Source: Lachnospiraceae bacterium
GTDB lineage: Bacteria > Bacillota > Clostridia > Lachnospirales > Lachnospiraceae
Assembly: GCA_902363135.1 (NCBI GenBank)
Contig: CABIZF010000006.1
Span: 62,001 to 126,000 of the forward strand
DNA length: 64,000 nt
Direction: 5' to 3'
Part shown: piece by piece, positions 62,611-64,000 of the stretch
Position numbering within the stretch: position 1 is the first letter of the stretch
Layout of the letters: each line of letters begins with the position of its first letter
Program-made: the position numbers and the translations under genes
The notes under the pieces: generated by a model
Seen by the model: only the letters and a program-made list of their open reading frames with translations
The model's database searches: none
What the model was told of the DNA's origin: nothing

Positions 62611-63519
62611 CTAGTCCTCCTTCTTCTTTCCGATATGGAAGGTACCTGTTGCGATAAGCTGTACGAAGTTGATTACAAGCGCAATCACCATCAGTACTAC
62701 GCCAACTGCACATGCATAACCCATATCATTTTTCTCAATACCACGACGGTACAGGTATCCTACGATCGTAAGACCGATATTCTTCGGAGAGTTATTGCCA
62801 CCCCAGATCATGAAGCTCTCAAGGAACATGGACAGACCTGCGAATACAGAAATTGTGACAACGTATACCGTCGTCGGCTTCAGAAGAGGAAGTGTGATGT
62901 AACGGAACTTCTGCCATCCGTTTGCACCGTCGATATCTCCGGACTCATACAAAGACGTATCGATTGCCTTCAGTCCGGCTACATAGTAAAGGATATTCAC
63001 ACCGGTCCAGCGCCATACACACAGCAGCAGCAGTGCGCACCAGCCGGTCGACTTGGATCTCAGCCACGGCTGAGACGCCTTTCCGAGTGCATTCATGATA
63101 ACGTTCAGCTGTCCGTTGTCTCCCTCTGAGAACATCAGACGGAACAGCAGACCGGAAATAACTACGGATGTCAGTGCCGGAATGTACATGATGACCTTCC
63201 ATACACCCTTTGCCTTTGTCAGACGGCTCTCAAGCAGCACAGCCAGAAGCATCGGGATCGGCACCATCAGAAGCAGTGTCAGCACCATATATTCCAAACT
63301 GTTTCCAACGGCAATACGGAACACCTTATCACCCAACAGCTTTTTAAAATGCTTGGCACCCACCCATTTCATTCCGCCGAACGATACGTCCTGGAAACTC
63401 ATGGAAATACCAGAAACCAGCGGATACAACCAGAAAATCAGCAGGCTCAGCACAAACGGAACCACAAACACATATGGTGCGATCTTCTGGGAATACAATA
63501 ACTTCTTTGCTTTTTTCAC
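62611..63519 (-). CDS. Sugar ABC transporter permease (MalF/AraP-like)
   Basis: 302 residues with six predicted helices. N-terminus typical (APYVFVVPFVLSLLIFWLYP), EAA loop YESGDIDGANGWQKFRYITLP. Located between the binding protein and the second permease. Function: import of a sugar oligomer, probably arabino-oligosaccharides. Confidence 0.92.
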   Translation of the reverse strand: MKKAKKLLYSQKIAPYVFVVPFVLSLLIFWLYPLVSGISMSFQDVSFGGMKWVGAKHFKKLLGDKVFRIAVGNSLEYMVLTLLLMVPIPMLLAVLLESRLTKAKGVWKVIMYIPALTSVVISGLLFRLMFSEGDNGQLNVIMNALGKASQPWLRSKSTGWCALLLLCVWRWTGVNILYYVAGLKAIDTSLYESGDIDGANGWQKFRYITLPLLKPTTVYVVTISVFAGLSMFLESFMIWGGNNSPKNIGLTIVGYLYRRGIEKNDMGYACAVGVVLMVIALVINFVQLIATGTFHIGKKKED

Positions 63520-63554
63520 AATGTATTCCTCCTTTCACATCTTCACATCAAAGA

Positions 63555-63590
63555 GGGGCGGTCCGGGAATGCAATTCCCTTGACCTCCCC
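63555..63590 (-). terminator. Stem-loop between binding protein and permease genes
   Basis: On the minus strand GGGGAGGTCAAGGGAA pairs with TTCCCGGACCGCCCC with two small bulges, followed by TCTTTG. Such partial terminators or stabilisers are usual after a binding-protein gene and let it be made in excess over the permeases. Confidence 0.7.
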
Positions 63591-63628
63591 ATATCATTTC
63601 ATATTACTGATTTAATGCGAACCGCCTA

Positions 63629-64000
63629 TCAGCCGATCTCGCTGTCAATTGCATCCTGTGCCTCCTGAAGAGCATCTGCAACATCCGCGCCATCAACGAA
63701 GATCTCGTTCAGGGTGTAGGTATTGATCTGCTCGTTCAGTGCCGGAGAGTTAGCGGTCGTGTAGATTGTTCCGATCGCATCGTTTGCTGCCAGCTCATTC
63801 AGAACCTCATACGGCTTTACACGGAAGAATGTGTTGTACTGGTTGGACTCGTCATATGCGAATGCCTCATCAGACCACAGAGCCTCATTGCAAACGTCAA
63901 ATCCAAGGTCGTTCCAGATGTGCTTCTCACCGTCCTCAGAGCACTTAGCCCATGCAAGCCACTCAGCTGCAAGCTCCGGATTCTCACACCCGTTTGTTAC
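63629..64000 (-). CDS. Extracellular solute-binding protein of a sugar ABC transporter, C-terminal part
   Basis: Only the last 123 codons are in the window; the gene runs off the right edge. The translation includes CENPELAAEWLAWAKCSEDG, FDVCNEALWSDEAFAYDES, RVKPYEVLNELAA and the end AQDAIDSEIG, with the helix-rich C-terminus typical of MalE/AraN-type binding proteins. In the canonical position before the two permease genes. Ligand inferred from context as an arabinose- or xylose-containing oligosaccharide. Confidence 0.88.
   Translation of the reverse strand, partial: VTNGCENPELAAEWLAWAKCSEDGEKHIWNDLGFDVCNEALWSDEAFAYDESNQYNTFFRVKPYEVLNELAANDAIGTIYTTANSPALNEQINTYTLNEIFVDGADVADALQEAQDAIDSEIG

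Overview
The window looks like the chromosome of an anaerobic gut-type member of the Firmicutes, most likely a Lachnospiraceae. This rests on the gene order murE-priA-def-fmt-Zn peptidase-rsmB-rlmN, a meso-diaminopimelate type MurE, Gram-positive style AGGAGG ribosome binding sites, GH51/GH94/GH5 glycan enzymes, a LexA box of the CGAAC-N4-GTTCG type and a PstS of the rearranged form I recall from Clostridia. Genus and species are not determined. Almost every gene is on the minus strand; the exceptions are a lipid kinase (47.1 kb), a BlaI-type repressor (51.4 kb) and a GH94 phosphorylase (54 kb).

Layout. 1-8 kb: translation, replication-restart and wall-precursor operon (murE, priA, def, fmt, Zn peptidase, rsmB, rlmN). 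8.2-14.3 kb: glutamate synthase gltB-gltD. 14.5-22.2 kb: a CPBP protease gene, then a four-gene envelope operon (eukaryotic-type Ser/Thr kinase, repeat-rich surface protein, YARHG protein, TcaA-like protein). 22.4-28.1 kb: an amidase fused to a class A beta-lactamase-like domain, an ammonium transporter fused to a PII protein, an SOS-controlled small membrane protein with a HAD phosphatase, and RidA. 28.3-31.1 kb: tRNA-Arg(ACG), a zinc-ribbon protein, a membrane-anchored nuclease and a stretch of gene remnants. 31.2-38.1 kb: GH5 cellulase, CorA, a lactate dehydrogenase-like enzyme, a Lon-like ATPase without protease domain and an L,D-transpeptidase. 38.3-46.8 kb: complete phosphate regulon (PhoR/PhoB-like pair, Na/Pi symporter, PhoU, PstBACS) with PhoP-box arrays before pstS and before the symporter. 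47-52.6 kb: lipid kinase, glycosyltransferase, mutY, SPOR amidase, BlaI-like regulator, uridine kinase. 52.6-64 kb: carbohydrate use (LacI regulator with cellobiose phosphorylase, nagB, two GH51 arabinofuranosidases, a sugar ABC transporter running off the right edge).

The gaps are unusually rich in dispersed palindromic repeats of at least three families. One is MITE-like: about 165-180 bp, TGATGATAC-type inverted ends and a 55-nt hairpin. The others are hairpins that often start directly at a stop codon.

The most attractive leads are the promoter with three or four LexA boxes before an unrecognised two-helix membrane protein (27.1-27.7 kb), the kinase/surface-protein operon (15.4-22.2 kb), the amidase-beta-lactamase fusion (22.4-24.2 kb), the circularly permuted PstS, the protease-less Lon-like ATPase and the repeat families. 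All functions are inferred from reading the sequence; no database search was run.
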